Below, piece after piece: positions 21,167-29,489 of a stretch of 64,000 nt of DNA; within the stretch, counting starts at the first letter, position 1, and each line of letters begins with the position of its first letter. The stretch comes from Colwellia sp. 75C3 (lineage in GTDB: Bacteria; Pseudomonadota; Gammaproteobacteria; Enterobacterales; Alteromonadaceae): assembly GCF_002836255.1 (NCBI RefSeq), contig NZ_PJAU01000033.1, positions 558,001-622,000 on the forward strand, written 5' to 3'. Below the pieces are notes generated by a model. That model worked only from the letters and a program-made list of their open reading frames with translations. It searched no databases and had not been told where the DNA came from. The position numbers and the translations under genes are program-made.

Positions 21167-21196
21167 ATTATTTTTCACTATTATTTACATAAGTTG

Positions 21197-22462
21197 TTAT
21201 ATTTTTAAACTGAGTTGCAATGCCGCACCAATGGTATCGCTATCACCAGAAAAGGCGGCAATATCCACTTGGAAAACATCCCAAGGCGAAATACCTATAC
21301 CAGCAGTATAAATGTCGTCGTCAATATCATTTAAGTCAGTACGATAACCTAAACGAAATTGAATATGCTCATAAAAACTAAATTCGGCGCCAAAGCCGGC
21401 ATATTTTGAAGACGCTAAAGAAGCAAATTGTTCTCTATCAGTAAGATCTATTTCTGTTGCTAGGCTAACCCAACTGTTTTGATAGCTTAAGCCAAGACTT
21501 GTACTGTTTTCTAAAGTAAAAGTAATATCTTGCTCAACATGATGTACTGTTTGCTTCATTAGGTTATTTGTTACTAAAGCTGCATGCCATTGACGCTCAT
21601 CGCCCCAGTTTATATATAAGCCTAAATCAACATTACTACCGCTTTTCGCTGTGGTATTTGCATCATCGGTAAGCTCAAAGTCATCGTCCTCAAACTCGTT
21701 GATTTTTACACTATTATAATAAAGATCAATGCGTTGATATTTTATTTTTGCCCCAACACTTATATCATAATTAGCGTGTTTAACGGCAGGATAAGCGGCG
21801 ATAAACCCAGCTTCAGCAATTGAGTATCCGACAGCTGTCGTTGCTGATTCGAGATCATTTAAGTCTAAATCACCGGATAAAATGGCGTCATCTAATATTT
21901 TTTCATCATCTTTGTTGTAATCCATTACTCCACCAATACGGCCATATTGACTGGTGAAGAGGCCAAAGCTTAAATATTTATTAGGAATAAGTATTTGTAA
22001 GTTCAAACCATTGCGTACTTTCACTACTTTTTTATCAATTCTTTTAAGGTCAGAAATAATATTATCAACTTGCTGATCTAAATCATCATAATAGGTGTTT
22101 ATTTGATCTGGAGACTGAAAGTTTTGAGATGGAATGGCGTTAATGTCGTCGGCTAATGTATCGAGGTTGTTACTAATATCTTCAGCGGTATCAATAACAT
22201 TGTATTTATCAGATGCCATGATGGCTACGTTTAAAGAAAAGAAGATGTCATCGTCGTTATCAAACTTGGTGAGCAAAGCTGGGTTACTTAATGATGAAGT
22301 AAAGTCTAGCGTTAAGCCGGTAAAGCCTTGTCCAGCACGTTTAGCGGTAAAACTTTCGCTATAGCTTGGTAATGCTACAACCATTATGGGTAGTAATAAT
22401 AATGCCTGTTTAAGTGTCTGTATGCTGATTTTATTTAACGGAGATTTTTTATAGGGGCCCAT
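21197..22462 (-). CDS. TraF-like outer-membrane beta-barrel protein
   Basis: Predicted outer-membrane protein of 421 residues. An N-terminal signal sequence ends near ALPSYSES (residues 29-36). The body is made of alternating beta-strand segments ending in a C-terminal strand (AALQLSLKI), and the start of the mature part (RAGQGFTGLTLDFTSSLSNPALL) matches what I know of the so-called conjugal transfer TraF-like family, which is widespread in marine gammaproteobacteria and not tied to conjugation. There is no conjugation gene nearby. A coiled-coil-prone insert lies near residues 100-150. Good AAGGAAA ribosome binding site. Function unknown; lipid or hydrophobe transport is conceivable. Confidence 0.65.
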   Translation of the reverse strand: MGPYKKSPLNKISIQTLKQALLLLPIMVVALPSYSESFTAKRAGQGFTGLTLDFTSSLSNPALLTKFDNDDDIFFSLNVAIMASDKYNVIDTAEDISNNLDTLADDINAIPSQNFQSPDQINTYYDDLDQQVDNIISDLKRIDKKVVKVRNGLNLQILIPNKYLSFGLFTSQYGRIGGVMDYNKDDEKILDDAILSGDLDLNDLESATTAVGYSIAEAGFIAAYPAVKHANYDISVGAKIKYQRIDLYYNSVKINEFEDDDFELTDDANTTAKSGSNVDLGLYINWGDERQWHAALVTNNLMKQTVHHVEQDITFTLENSTSLGLSYQNSWVSLATEIDLTDREQFASLASSKYAGFGAEFSFYEHIQFRLGYRTDLNDIDDDIYTAGIGISPWDVFQVDIAAFSGDSDTIGAALQLSLKI

Positions 22463-22646
22463 AAAGATTTCCTTGTGTTAAAGAGAGAGCAATAGCTATT
22501 CAAAGCAATAGCTTATTGGTTAATTGTAAAAGTATAGCGTAGTGAAATTGTTTCGTTAGATGTTTAGTAAATATTTACATATATAGCTACATCTTGATGT
22601 ATTTTGTGAGGGGAGGAGGATTTTTCACTAAGTATAAGCACTAAGA

Positions 22647-22680
22647 TTGAAATAAACTGCTGTATGTTATATTATCACAA
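22647..22680 (+). promoter_or_regulatory. Promoter with overlapping Zur-like box
   Basis: TGTTATATTATCACA (22665-22679) matches 13 of 15 positions of the gammaproteobacterial Zur core TGTTATAATATAACA. It overlaps a promoter, TTGAAA (22647-22652), 17 bases, TATTAT (22670-22675), whose transcription start would fall at about 22682, one base before the ATG. Zinc-bound Zur would block RNA polymerase, giving derepression when zinc is scarce. Confidence 0.6.
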
Positions 22681-22682
22681 AC

Positions 22683-23000
22683 ATGAACTTTGCATTCTCT
22701 CAACTACACATTAATAAGCGACACATTCGACAGAGTTTTTTGACGCTGTTGCTTTTTTGTGCGACTTTGTTTGTCCATAGTGAACATTATGCACAAGTTG
22801 AACTGGATGGCATTTCAAATTTTGAATTGCATGATTGTCATTTATGTCAACAAGGTATTGACTCACCGCCTAGAGCTTTAGCGTTATATCCAGCCTCTGC
22901 AGGTATAGTTAATATAAGCAAAGTTGATATTATTAATGCAGTATTTATTTCAGCTACTTATGTATATCCTCCGCTAAGAGCACCACCAATGTTTCTGTAA
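22683..23000 (+). CDS. Small exported CxxC protein upstream of a zinc receptor
   Basis: Protein of 105 residues with a hydrophobic N-terminal segment (about 18-32, a signal peptide or anchor) and a short mature region carrying HDCHLCQQG with C52 and C55, which could bind metal. The C-terminus is proline-rich (YPPLRAPPMFL). It is faintly like the small DUF2946-type proteins found near metal-uptake receptors, but I cannot assign it. The only ATG lies two bases after the Zur-like box and has no ribosome binding site, consistent with a leaderless message. It precedes the His-rich TonB receptor by 151 bases and is probably part of the same zinc-starvation response. Confidence 0.6.
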   Translation: MNFAFSQLHINKRHIRQSFLTLLLFCATLFVHSEHYAQVELDGISNFELHDCHLCQQGIDSPPRALALYPASAGIVNISKVDIINAVFISATYVYPPLRAPPMFL

Positions 23001-23010
23001 TTTTTTATAA

Positions 23011-23043
23011 TTACTAGCTAAGTACTTAGCTAGTAATATTTTT
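23011..23043 (+). terminator. Perfect palindrome with T-rich tail, possible attenuator
   Basis: A 26-base exact palindrome (23011-23036; half TTACTAGCTAAGT) is followed by TATTTTTA. It lies between the small CxxC gene and the TonB receptor gene and could end or reduce transcription into the receptor. Confidence 0.5.
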
Positions 23044-23151
23044 ATAGTGAAGTACTTATTTTATCAAGTAATGCTTCCCTTAGCTGCCACTCTGCGACTA
23101 TAAATTTGCAAAGTGATCTGCATCTTTCAAAAAATTATCGGAAACCAGTTT

Positions 23152-25656
23152 ATGTCTTTTGTGACTCATAAGAGTATCAATGTTCAAGTAAAATCACCGT
23201 TCAAAAAAATAGTAAATGCCACGGTACTCTCTACATTCGGCACCCTATTATGTTTTAGCCAAAACGTTTTAGCCCAGCAGATATCAGGTCTTGTATTAAA
23301 TAAACAAGGTCAGCCTATTAATAATGCCATAGTCGAATTAGGACTGGACTTACAGAAAGTTCGGACGAATTCTCAGGGGGTATTTAGTTTTACAAATGTT
23401 AAAGAAGGGTTTTTTGAACTTCATATCAGTGCTAAGAGCTATGGTCATAGCAATCAACAAGTTGTTGTTAGAGAAGATGTTACTGACTTGAATGTTGTCT
23501 TGTCTAGATCTGTAATGGAAGTGATTGATGTGCATAGCACGCCTTTGCATACTTCTTCAATTGAATCAGCATTACCTATTAATGTGCTCAGTGAAGATGA
23601 ATTGAAAATGAAACAAGCGTCGACTTTGGGGGAAACCTTGAAAAATGAAGTGGGCGTTCACTCTAGTTATTATGGCCCTGTTGCTAGCACCCCCATAATT
23701 AGAGGCTTGGACGGCCCTAGAGTACTGATTACACAAAATGGATTAGATGTGGGCGATGCTTCTCGTGTAGGTCCAGATCATGTTGTTGCTACCGAAACTA
23801 GCACTGCAACGCAAATAGAGGTGTTACGTGGTCCAGCAACGCTTTTTTATGGTAGTGGCGCTATTGGAGGTGTAGTTAATGTGGTTGATAATCGCGTGCC
23901 AACGAGTAGTGATGATGAAGTTGATTACTTGTTACAATATAACGATGTTTCTAATGAACAGCAGGCCTCCATTAATATCCAAACGGGTACCGATAATATC
24001 GCTTTTCATTTAGATGGCTTTTGGCGTGACTCAAAAGACTACAAGCTTGCCGGAGAGGCAGACATTCATGAAGAAGAGCACGAAGACCACCTCCATGAAG
24101 AGGATGAAGATCACGAAACTCATGGTGACACTCGTTTAGATAATAGTGCTAGTACTGCTAGTGGCGCAACATTGGGTTCAAGTTATTTATTTGAAGATGG
24201 CTTTATAGGTTTCTCTTATGGTTTTATGAACAGAGAATACGGTATTCCAGGGCATAGTCATGAAGAAGAACATATCGACGAAGATCCACTACATTTAGCG
24301 ACTGAAGATGATGAACATGCCGGTGTTTTCGCAAAAATGCAGCAAGATAGATGGCAGGTGCTTGGCGAGTATAATATTGAGCAACAATTTATCAGCAAGA
24401 TCGCAACAAAATTTGCCTATAGTGACTATCAGCATCAAGAGATTGAGTCAGGTTTAGTCGGTACAACATTTACAAATAAAAGTACTGAAGCACGTATTGA
24501 CTTATTCCACCAGGATACTTATGGATGGCAAGGTGCATGGACAGTTCATTACAAAGCATCAGACTTTAAAGCCTTAGGTGAAGAAGCTTTCTCACCACCC
24601 TCTAAATCGGAAATGCTTGCTATTGCCTGGTTAGAAGAGAAACATTTTGGACCCGTGTTATTGCAATTAGGCGCTAGGGTAGAGCAAGTTAATATAGAGG
24701 CCGATGATAGCTTGATTGGCTTTGAAGACCCTCATCATGATGAATTATCGACAGAGCCTTCACATAATGAGCACCATGAAACATTAGTCTCATTTGATCA
24801 ACAGTCATTTACGCCAATTAGTGCTTCTGCGGGGTTAGTCTGGGATTACCAATCAGGCTATAACTTAGGGATTTCAATGGCATTGTCTCAACGAGCAGCG
24901 TCTTCAGGAGAGTTGTTTTCATTCGGTCCGCACATAGGTACAAATACTTTTGAAGTTGGTGCTATGTTCGATGTACATCAAGAAGGTGATGAAATTCATG
25001 TCGAGTTAGCTGAACAAGCGCCTAGTGTTGAAACATCCCTTAATTTTGATATAACTTTCCGAAAATTCAACGGTGATTTTGGTTATGTCGTTAGCGCTTT
25101 TTATAATCGTATTGATGATTACTATTATCAACAAGATACCGGTTTGGTTTTTGTGGAAGATCATGGTCATGAGGATGAGCATGAAGGTGAATCAGGCTTA
25201 CCAATTTTAGTATACCAACAGGATGATGTTGAGATGTACGGTACTGAAGCTGAGTTTTTCTATCAAGTATCATCAGCTTTCAAGACAAGTTTAATTGCTG
25301 ATTATATTCGAGCGCGGTTAGTGAATGCAGATGAAAACGATAACTTACCACGCATCCCTCCTATGCGAATTGGCGCTATCATGAACTACCAAGCAGATAC
25401 ATTTGATAGTGAATTAAGTGTAAGCCATTATTTTGAGCAAGATGATATATCGGAACTAGAAACTAATACCGATAGCTACACTATGATTGATGCTAACTTT
25501 AATTATTATGTTGCTGGTGTTGGTGATGATTTAACCTTGTATTTAAAAGGGCAAAACCTAACAAATGAACATGCCCGTGTACATTCATCATTTTTAAAAG
25601 AAGTGGCTCCATTACCGGGACGCAACTTTAGTGTTGGTATCCGTGGTAGTTTTTAA
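23152..25656 (+). CDS. TonB-dependent receptor, His-rich, probable zinc uptake (ZnuD-like)
   Basis: Outer-membrane active transporter, 834 residues from the ATG at 23152; a GTG 39 bases upstream is less likely. A signal peptide ends near NVLAQQ (residue 41). An N-terminal carboxypeptidase-regulatory-like beta-sandwich (43-115), a plug domain (about 125-255, with PIIRGLDGPRVLITQNG and IEVLRGPATLFYGSGAIGG) and a C-terminal barrel follow. At least four predicted loops are packed with His, Glu and Asp, near residues 305-326, 367-391, 527-545 and 670-681. Such loops are typical of the zinc receptor ZnuD. The Zur-like box upstream of the preceding gene supports zinc as substrate. Nickel or copper remain possible. 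Confidence 0.85.
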   Translation: MSFVTHKSINVQVKSPFKKIVNATVLSTFGTLLCFSQNVLAQQISGLVLNKQGQPINNAIVELGLDLQKVRTNSQGVFSFTNVKEGFFELHISAKSYGHSNQQVVVREDVTDLNVVLSRSVMEVIDVHSTPLHTSSIESALPINVLSEDELKMKQASTLGETLKNEVGVHSSYYGPVASTPIIRGLDGPRVLITQNGLDVGDASRVGPDHVVATETSTATQIEVLRGPATLFYGSGAIGGVVNVVDNRVPTSSDDEVDYLLQYNDVSNEQQASINIQTGTDNIAFHLDGFWRDSKDYKLAGEADIHEEEHEDHLHEEDEDHETHGDTRLDNSASTASGATLGSSYLFEDGFIGFSYGFMNREYGIPGHSHEEEHIDEDPLHLATEDDEHAGVFAKMQQDRWQVLGEYNIEQQFISKIATKFAYSDYQHQEIESGLVGTTFTNKSTEARIDLFHQDTYGWQGAWTVHYKASDFKALGEEAFSPPSKSEMLAIAWLEEKHFGPVLLQLGARVEQVNIEADDSLIGFEDPHHDELSTEPSHNEHHETLVSFDQQSFTPISASAGLVWDYQSGYNLGISMALSQRAASSGELFSFGPHIGTNTFEVGAMFDVHQEGDEIHVELAEQAPSVETSLNFDITFRKFNGDFGYVVSAFYNRIDDYYYQQDTGLVFVEDHGHEDEHEGESGLPILVYQQDDVEMYGTEAEFFYQVSSAFKTSLIADYIRARLVNADENDNLPRIPPMRIGAIMNYQADTFDSELSVSHYFEQDDISELETNTDSYTMIDANFNYYVAGVGDDLTLYLKGQNLTNEHARVHSSFLKEVAPLPGRNFSVGIRGSF

Positions 25657-25746
25657 TCCTGTATGTAGATAGTTTTTAATAAATGTAGCTAGCTTGATAT
25701 CACCAATAGGTAGAAAGCAATCGACTATATTTGTAATAGGAGTGGT

Positions 25747-25775
25747 TAAGGGCTGTAACACTGTTATAGCCCTTA
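25747..25775 (+). terminator. Hairpin after the TonB receptor gene
   Basis: TAAGGGCT (25747-25754) pairs with AGCCCTTA (25768-25775), with a further TAACA/TGTTA pairing in the loop. The T tract after it is poor, so it is a weak or alternative terminator. Confidence 0.4.
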
Positions 25776-25844
25776 GTATTAAAATTTAGTTGATAATGCC
25801 TCTGCTATGTATTGATTAACAGCTAGATGTACTCACCAAGTCAG

Positions 25845-26972
25845 TTATTGGCAGATTTTCTTAGTAGAGGTCTTTGACTGTTTGAGAAGCGTGGACATAG
25901 AGAAGTCATAACTCTGCTGCCGGGTAAATGTTTTAGTAAAACAGTAGAAATTAATATTGTTCAATATATTTATATTGGTAAGCGGCTCCCAAAGTACTAG
26001 GTTCTCTTGCTCAATAATTGCATATTTATCATTGATTCTTGGGCTTTGAGCTGTGAAAGGGGCCTGATTATTCAAGTGATCATAGACCTGAACTAGCAGC
26101 CAAGCAATATTATAAAACTGTCCTCCAGCCGAAGCACTCAGTTGATTCTCTTTAATTTTGTTTATTGCTTCAGCATTCCAATCAAAACCGCCAATAAAAA
26201 TATCTTTATTTGGTTGCAAGCCTAACTCAATCGCGCCATCTAAAGCGCCTATTGCCATTACATCTGAACTAGCCCAGACAACGTCAATGCCCTTATGTCT
26301 GGTATAGAGAGATTTAAATTTTATTTTTGCATCTTCTGCTGACCAATTGGCAATTATATCTTGAACTAAGATAGCATTGTCTGTCTCTTCTACTTGCGCT
26401 GCAACACCGCTACTTCGCTTCAGAGATTCCAATATCAAATCACCACTTAAGGCGAGAACTTTTAACTTTGTATTTGAGGGGATTTTAATTATTCTTGCTT
26501 GTTTAATTAAGTTCTTAACAAGTAAAGCTGCACCTTGTGAATTTTCAACAAATTGTTCGGATAGCCAATATTTATATTTACCTAGGGGCTGCCCTAATTT
26601 TTTATGAGGAGGCAAATGATCGGTGTTTGAGAAATCGGAATAGGTAACAAAGGGGATTTTTGCTTGCTCTAACGTAGTAAAGTATTCGTGAGCATTTTGC
26701 TTATAGGCATGAAATATCAGCAAATCTGGCTTTTTTAAAGCTAACGCTAATTTTTCAATCACTTCAGCTTGGAAAATACGGTGGCCTTGACCTTCAATAA
26801 TGGTCAAGTTAATACCTAGATCTTTTGCTGCGGCTTCTGCAACAGCATAAGCATTATACCAATAAGGTGTTATCTTTTGCGTTTGGCTAATGTAAGTGAC
26901 ATCAATAGCAAATATTTTGGTAGAAAAAATACTGCTAGTGATGATAACTAGCAGTAAAAACATATTTTTCAA
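25845..26972 (-). CDS. Orphan periplasmic sugar-binding-type protein
   Basis: Periplasmic binding protein of the ribose/galactose-binding (type I) fold, about 375 residues with a signal peptide ending near KIFAID (residues 19-24). Hinge-fold segments such as PDLLIFHAY, KIPFVTYSDF, GIDVVWASSDVMAIGALDGAIELG and DIFIGGFDWN are characteristic. No ABC permease or ATPase gene is next to it, so it may feed a distant transporter or present a ligand to a membrane sensor, as LuxP does. The TTG start has an AAGAG sequence at proper distance; an ATG three codons later is possible. It follows cvfB by 20 bases on the same strand. Confidence 0.75.
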   Translation of the reverse strand: MKNMFLLLVIITSSIFSTKIFAIDVTYISQTQKITPYWYNAYAVAEAAAKDLGINLTIIEGQGHRIFQAEVIEKLALALKKPDLLIFHAYKQNAHEYFTTLEQAKIPFVTYSDFSNTDHLPPHKKLGQPLGKYKYWLSEQFVENSQGAALLVKNLIKQARIIKIPSNTKLKVLALSGDLILESLKRSSGVAAQVEETDNAILVQDIIANWSAEDAKIKFKSLYTRHKGIDVVWASSDVMAIGALDGAIELGLQPNKDIFIGGFDWNAEAINKIKENQLSASAGGQFYNIAWLLVQVYDHLNNQAPFTAQSPRINDKYAIIEQENLVLWEPLTNINILNNINFYCFTKTFTRQQSYDFSMSTLLKQSKTSTKKICQ

Positions 26973-26992
26973 AATTAAAACTCTTTATAGTT

Positions 26993-27847
26993 TTACAGTA
27001 ATTTTATACCTTCTTTGACGATGGCGATTTTACCGTTCTTTAGTAAATTTCCTACCGTCGCTTTAAACGTTTTCTTACTTACGCCTAAAGTTCTTTGAAT
27101 CAGTTCAGGTGCACTTTTATCATTTAATGGTGTTATACCACCCCTGTCGGCAATATGGGTTAATAACTTTTCAGAAAAATCATTGACCTTATTTTTACTA
27201 CCACGGGTTAAAAGAAGATCTAAACGACCATCTTCACGAACTTGTTTAATATAGCCGGGTATTTTTTTGCCAACTCTCAGATGTTGGAAAATTTCATTAT
27301 CGTAAAGTAAGCCCCAATGCAGGTCATTAACAATAGCTTTGAAACCTAAATCAGTTTTACCACCAATAATTAAATTTACCTTATCGCCTTGTTGGTATTC
27401 TGCCGGCCAGATATCAAGAAATTTATCTATTTTACTTGAGGCGGCAATACGATTAGTCAGCTGATCAAGAAAAACTCTAACGAGATAATACTTACCTACT
27501 TCCATTTCTGAATGCTGTTGATTGAAAGGTACTAATAAATCTTTAGGTAATCCCCAATCAAGGAACGCGCCAATTTTATTCACTTGGACAACTTTCAAAG
27601 AGACAAACTCACCGACTTGGGCTAAAGGTGTCGTTGTTGTCGCTATAAGCCTTTCAGCAGAATCGAGGTAAAGGAATGCCTTAATTTGTTCACCTACTTT
27701 ACAGGCCTCCGGCAGGTCGCGCTTAGGTAATAATATTTCACCTAAATCCCCACCATCAAGGTATGCGCCTTTGTCCAGCAAGGCAACAATGGTGAGCAGA
27801 TTGAATTTACCAAGGGTAGCTTGAGTGGGTATGTGTGAGTCTGTCAT
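26993..27847 (-). CDS. cvfB: CvfB-family S1-domain RNA-binding protein
   Basis: Cytosolic RNA-binding protein of 284 residues related to CvfB/YitL. Three S1-like beta-barrel domains run through about residues 1-215 (for example VNKIGAFLDWGLPKDLLVPF), followed by a C-terminal winged helix (about 225-284: ERTLGVSKKTFKATVGNLLKNG-like segment ending KEGIKLL). The family has been linked to regulation of gene expression in Staphylococcus; its role in gammaproteobacteria is not established. ATG start. It is upstream of, and probably cotranscribed with, the periplasmic binding protein, though no functional link is evident. Confidence 0.85.
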   Translation of the reverse strand: MTDSHIPTQATLGKFNLLTIVALLDKGAYLDGGDLGEILLPKRDLPEACKVGEQIKAFLYLDSAERLIATTTTPLAQVGEFVSLKVVQVNKIGAFLDWGLPKDLLVPFNQQHSEMEVGKYYLVRVFLDQLTNRIAASSKIDKFLDIWPAEYQQGDKVNLIIGGKTDLGFKAIVNDLHWGLLYDNEIFQHLRVGKKIPGYIKQVREDGRLDLLLTRGSKNKVNDFSEKLLTHIADRGGITPLNDKSAPELIQRTLGVSKKTFKATVGNLLKNGKIAIVKEGIKLL

Positions 27848-28269
27848 GGGAAGTGCCGTAAATAAAGTATCCCCTATTATAACGCATTCAATCTTGTATA
27901 CCCAACGATTTCAATATTGGCTATCGGCTTGGACATAAATGGCGAATTTGACAATACGAATGAATATATAGCTATGGAATTGGTTAAATAGACTAATGTA
28001 AAAATAATTTCATTTGATTAAAATTAATTATAAAGTTCACTTGAATTACAGTTAATCGCTACCTCATTGAAAAATAAGGGGTAATATGGTTTTTTGTTTG
28101 AGAGGTATCAACATGGCGCGCAACTTGTAATAACGAGTTACATCTTTGTTAATACTTGTAATGAGTAATTGGTTATTCTAGCGCTATTAAAATAAAGATA
28201 AATTTGCGAGCAATAAAGCATTAAAGCAAATAAAAAATATAAAACTTTTAAATAAATAAGGGATTAAAA
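27848..28269. other. Divergent intergenic region, 422 bases
   Basis: Separates cvfB (minus) from the efflux operon (plus) and must contain both promoters. It is AT-rich with no gene seen. TATACCCAACGATTTCAATA at 27897-27916 resembles the terminal repeat of the element at 41.3 kb and could be a decayed end. ACTTGTAAT occurs twice near 28124 and 28156. No adjacent regulator gene for the efflux pump is present. Confidence 0.45.
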
Positions 28270-29487
28270 GTGGCCACTAAAAAACAATTCATCATACCAA
28301 TCGTTATCTTAGCTGCAGGCATTGCTGGCATGGCTGTTTTTTCTAGTATGAAAAAACCACCTGAAGAGAAAGCTAAGGTAGATAACACACCAATCGTTGC
28401 TGTAAGCGAAATTTCAGTTGCACCGATGACATTAGAGGTGAACTCTTATGGCATGGTTACACCTAAATATGAAACTGAGTTGATTGCCCAAGTTAATGGC
28501 GAAATTGTTGAATTGAGTGATACCTTTCTTCGAGGCGGTTTTGTTAAAAAGGATCAATTGTTAGCTCGTATTGATCCTAACGATTATCAAGCTGCCTTAA
28601 TTGATGCACAAGCTTCAATGGCTACAGCCAGAGCAGGACTTGAAAAGGAAGTCGCTCAGGGTAAAGTTGCAGAAAGTGAATGGAAACAAATAACAGATAC
28701 CTCTCCAACAGAACTAAGTTTACGTAAACCACAACTTGCACAGGAACTTGCCCGTGTTAAAGCAGCACAAGCTTCAGTATTACGTGCAGAACGTAACTTA
28801 GAGCGTACTGAAATTAGAGCTCCTTATGATGCCATGATAGACAGTCGAAATATTGGTTTAGGATCTTTTGTTGGTGTTGGTAGTAAAATTGGCCATGTAT
28901 TGGCCACTGATACAGCCGAAGTACGTTTACCTGTCGCTGATAATCAACTTGAATTTTTAGCTAATCAAGGTGTAAATGCCAAAGTTAACCTTGTGGGTAT
29001 TTATGCAGGTAAAGAAACGCAGTGGAACGCGACTATTAAACGTAGTGAAGGCGTTATCGATAACAAAAGCCGTATGGGCTATTTAGTCGCTGAGCTCAAA
29101 GACCCTTATCAGCTAAAAAGTAAAACTAAGCTGGCAGTCTCACCGTTACGATTTGGCAGTTATGTTAACGCTAAAATTGTTGGTCATAAACTTGCGCAAG
29201 CAACTTCAGTACCTCGACATTTAGTGATTAATGGCAAAGTAGCTATTTTAGACCACGACTCAAAATTGCATTACGTTGCTATTGATATCGTTCGACAGCA
29301 GGGTAGCGATGTTATTGTAGCTAATGGCTTGGCACACGGCGATCGTCTTATTGTTTCAGCCTTAGACTATCCGGTGAACGGTATGAAATTAGCGTTGTTA
29401 GGGGATGAAACTCAGCTTGAAGAAAAAGAAGTTGAGTCCGAGCAAAGCGAAACGCAAATGGCGAATAATAAAGAGTCAGGAGAATAG
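28270..29487 (+). CDS. RND efflux periplasmic adaptor (membrane fusion protein)
   Basis: Adaptor of a tripartite RND pump, 405 residues. It has an N-terminal membrane anchor (about 7-24), then a beta-barrel/lipoyl region (VNGEIVELSDTFLRGGFVKKDQLLARIDPNDY), an alpha-helical hairpin (about 95-175) rich in Ala, Glu and Arg, and the returning lipoyl half (LERTEIRAPYDAMIDSRNIGLGSFV). The start is GTG with AAGGGA in front. The acidic C-terminal tail (EEKEVESEQSE) is unusual for the family. The RND gene follows after two bases. No outer-membrane channel gene is present, so TolC or another channel would be shared. Confidence 0.88.
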   Translation: MATKKQFIIPIVILAAGIAGMAVFSSMKKPPEEKAKVDNTPIVAVSEISVAPMTLEVNSYGMVTPKYETELIAQVNGEIVELSDTFLRGGFVKKDQLLARIDPNDYQAALIDAQASMATARAGLEKEVAQGKVAESEWKQITDTSPTELSLRKPQLAQELARVKAAQASVLRAERNLERTEIRAPYDAMIDSRNIGLGSFVGVGSKIGHVLATDTAEVRLPVADNQLEFLANQGVNAKVNLVGIYAGKETQWNATIKRSEGVIDNKSRMGYLVAELKDPYQLKSKTKLAVSPLRFGSYVNAKIVGHKLAQATSVPRHLVINGKVAILDHDSKLHYVAIDIVRQQGSDVIVANGLAHGDRLIVSALDYPVNGMKLALLGDETQLEEKEVESEQSETQMANNKESGE

Positions 29488-29489
29488 TA

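Noticed and set aside
21197-22462. TraF-like protein as a sign of a conjugative element
   Set aside because: No other transfer, relaxase or integrase gene is near. The family name is misleading, and members are common chromosomal outer-membrane proteins.
24064-24129. GAAGA/CATGA-rich stretch in the TonB receptor as a tandem DNA repeat
   Set aside because: The repetition follows His/Glu/Asp codons of predicted metal-binding loops and has no fixed period.
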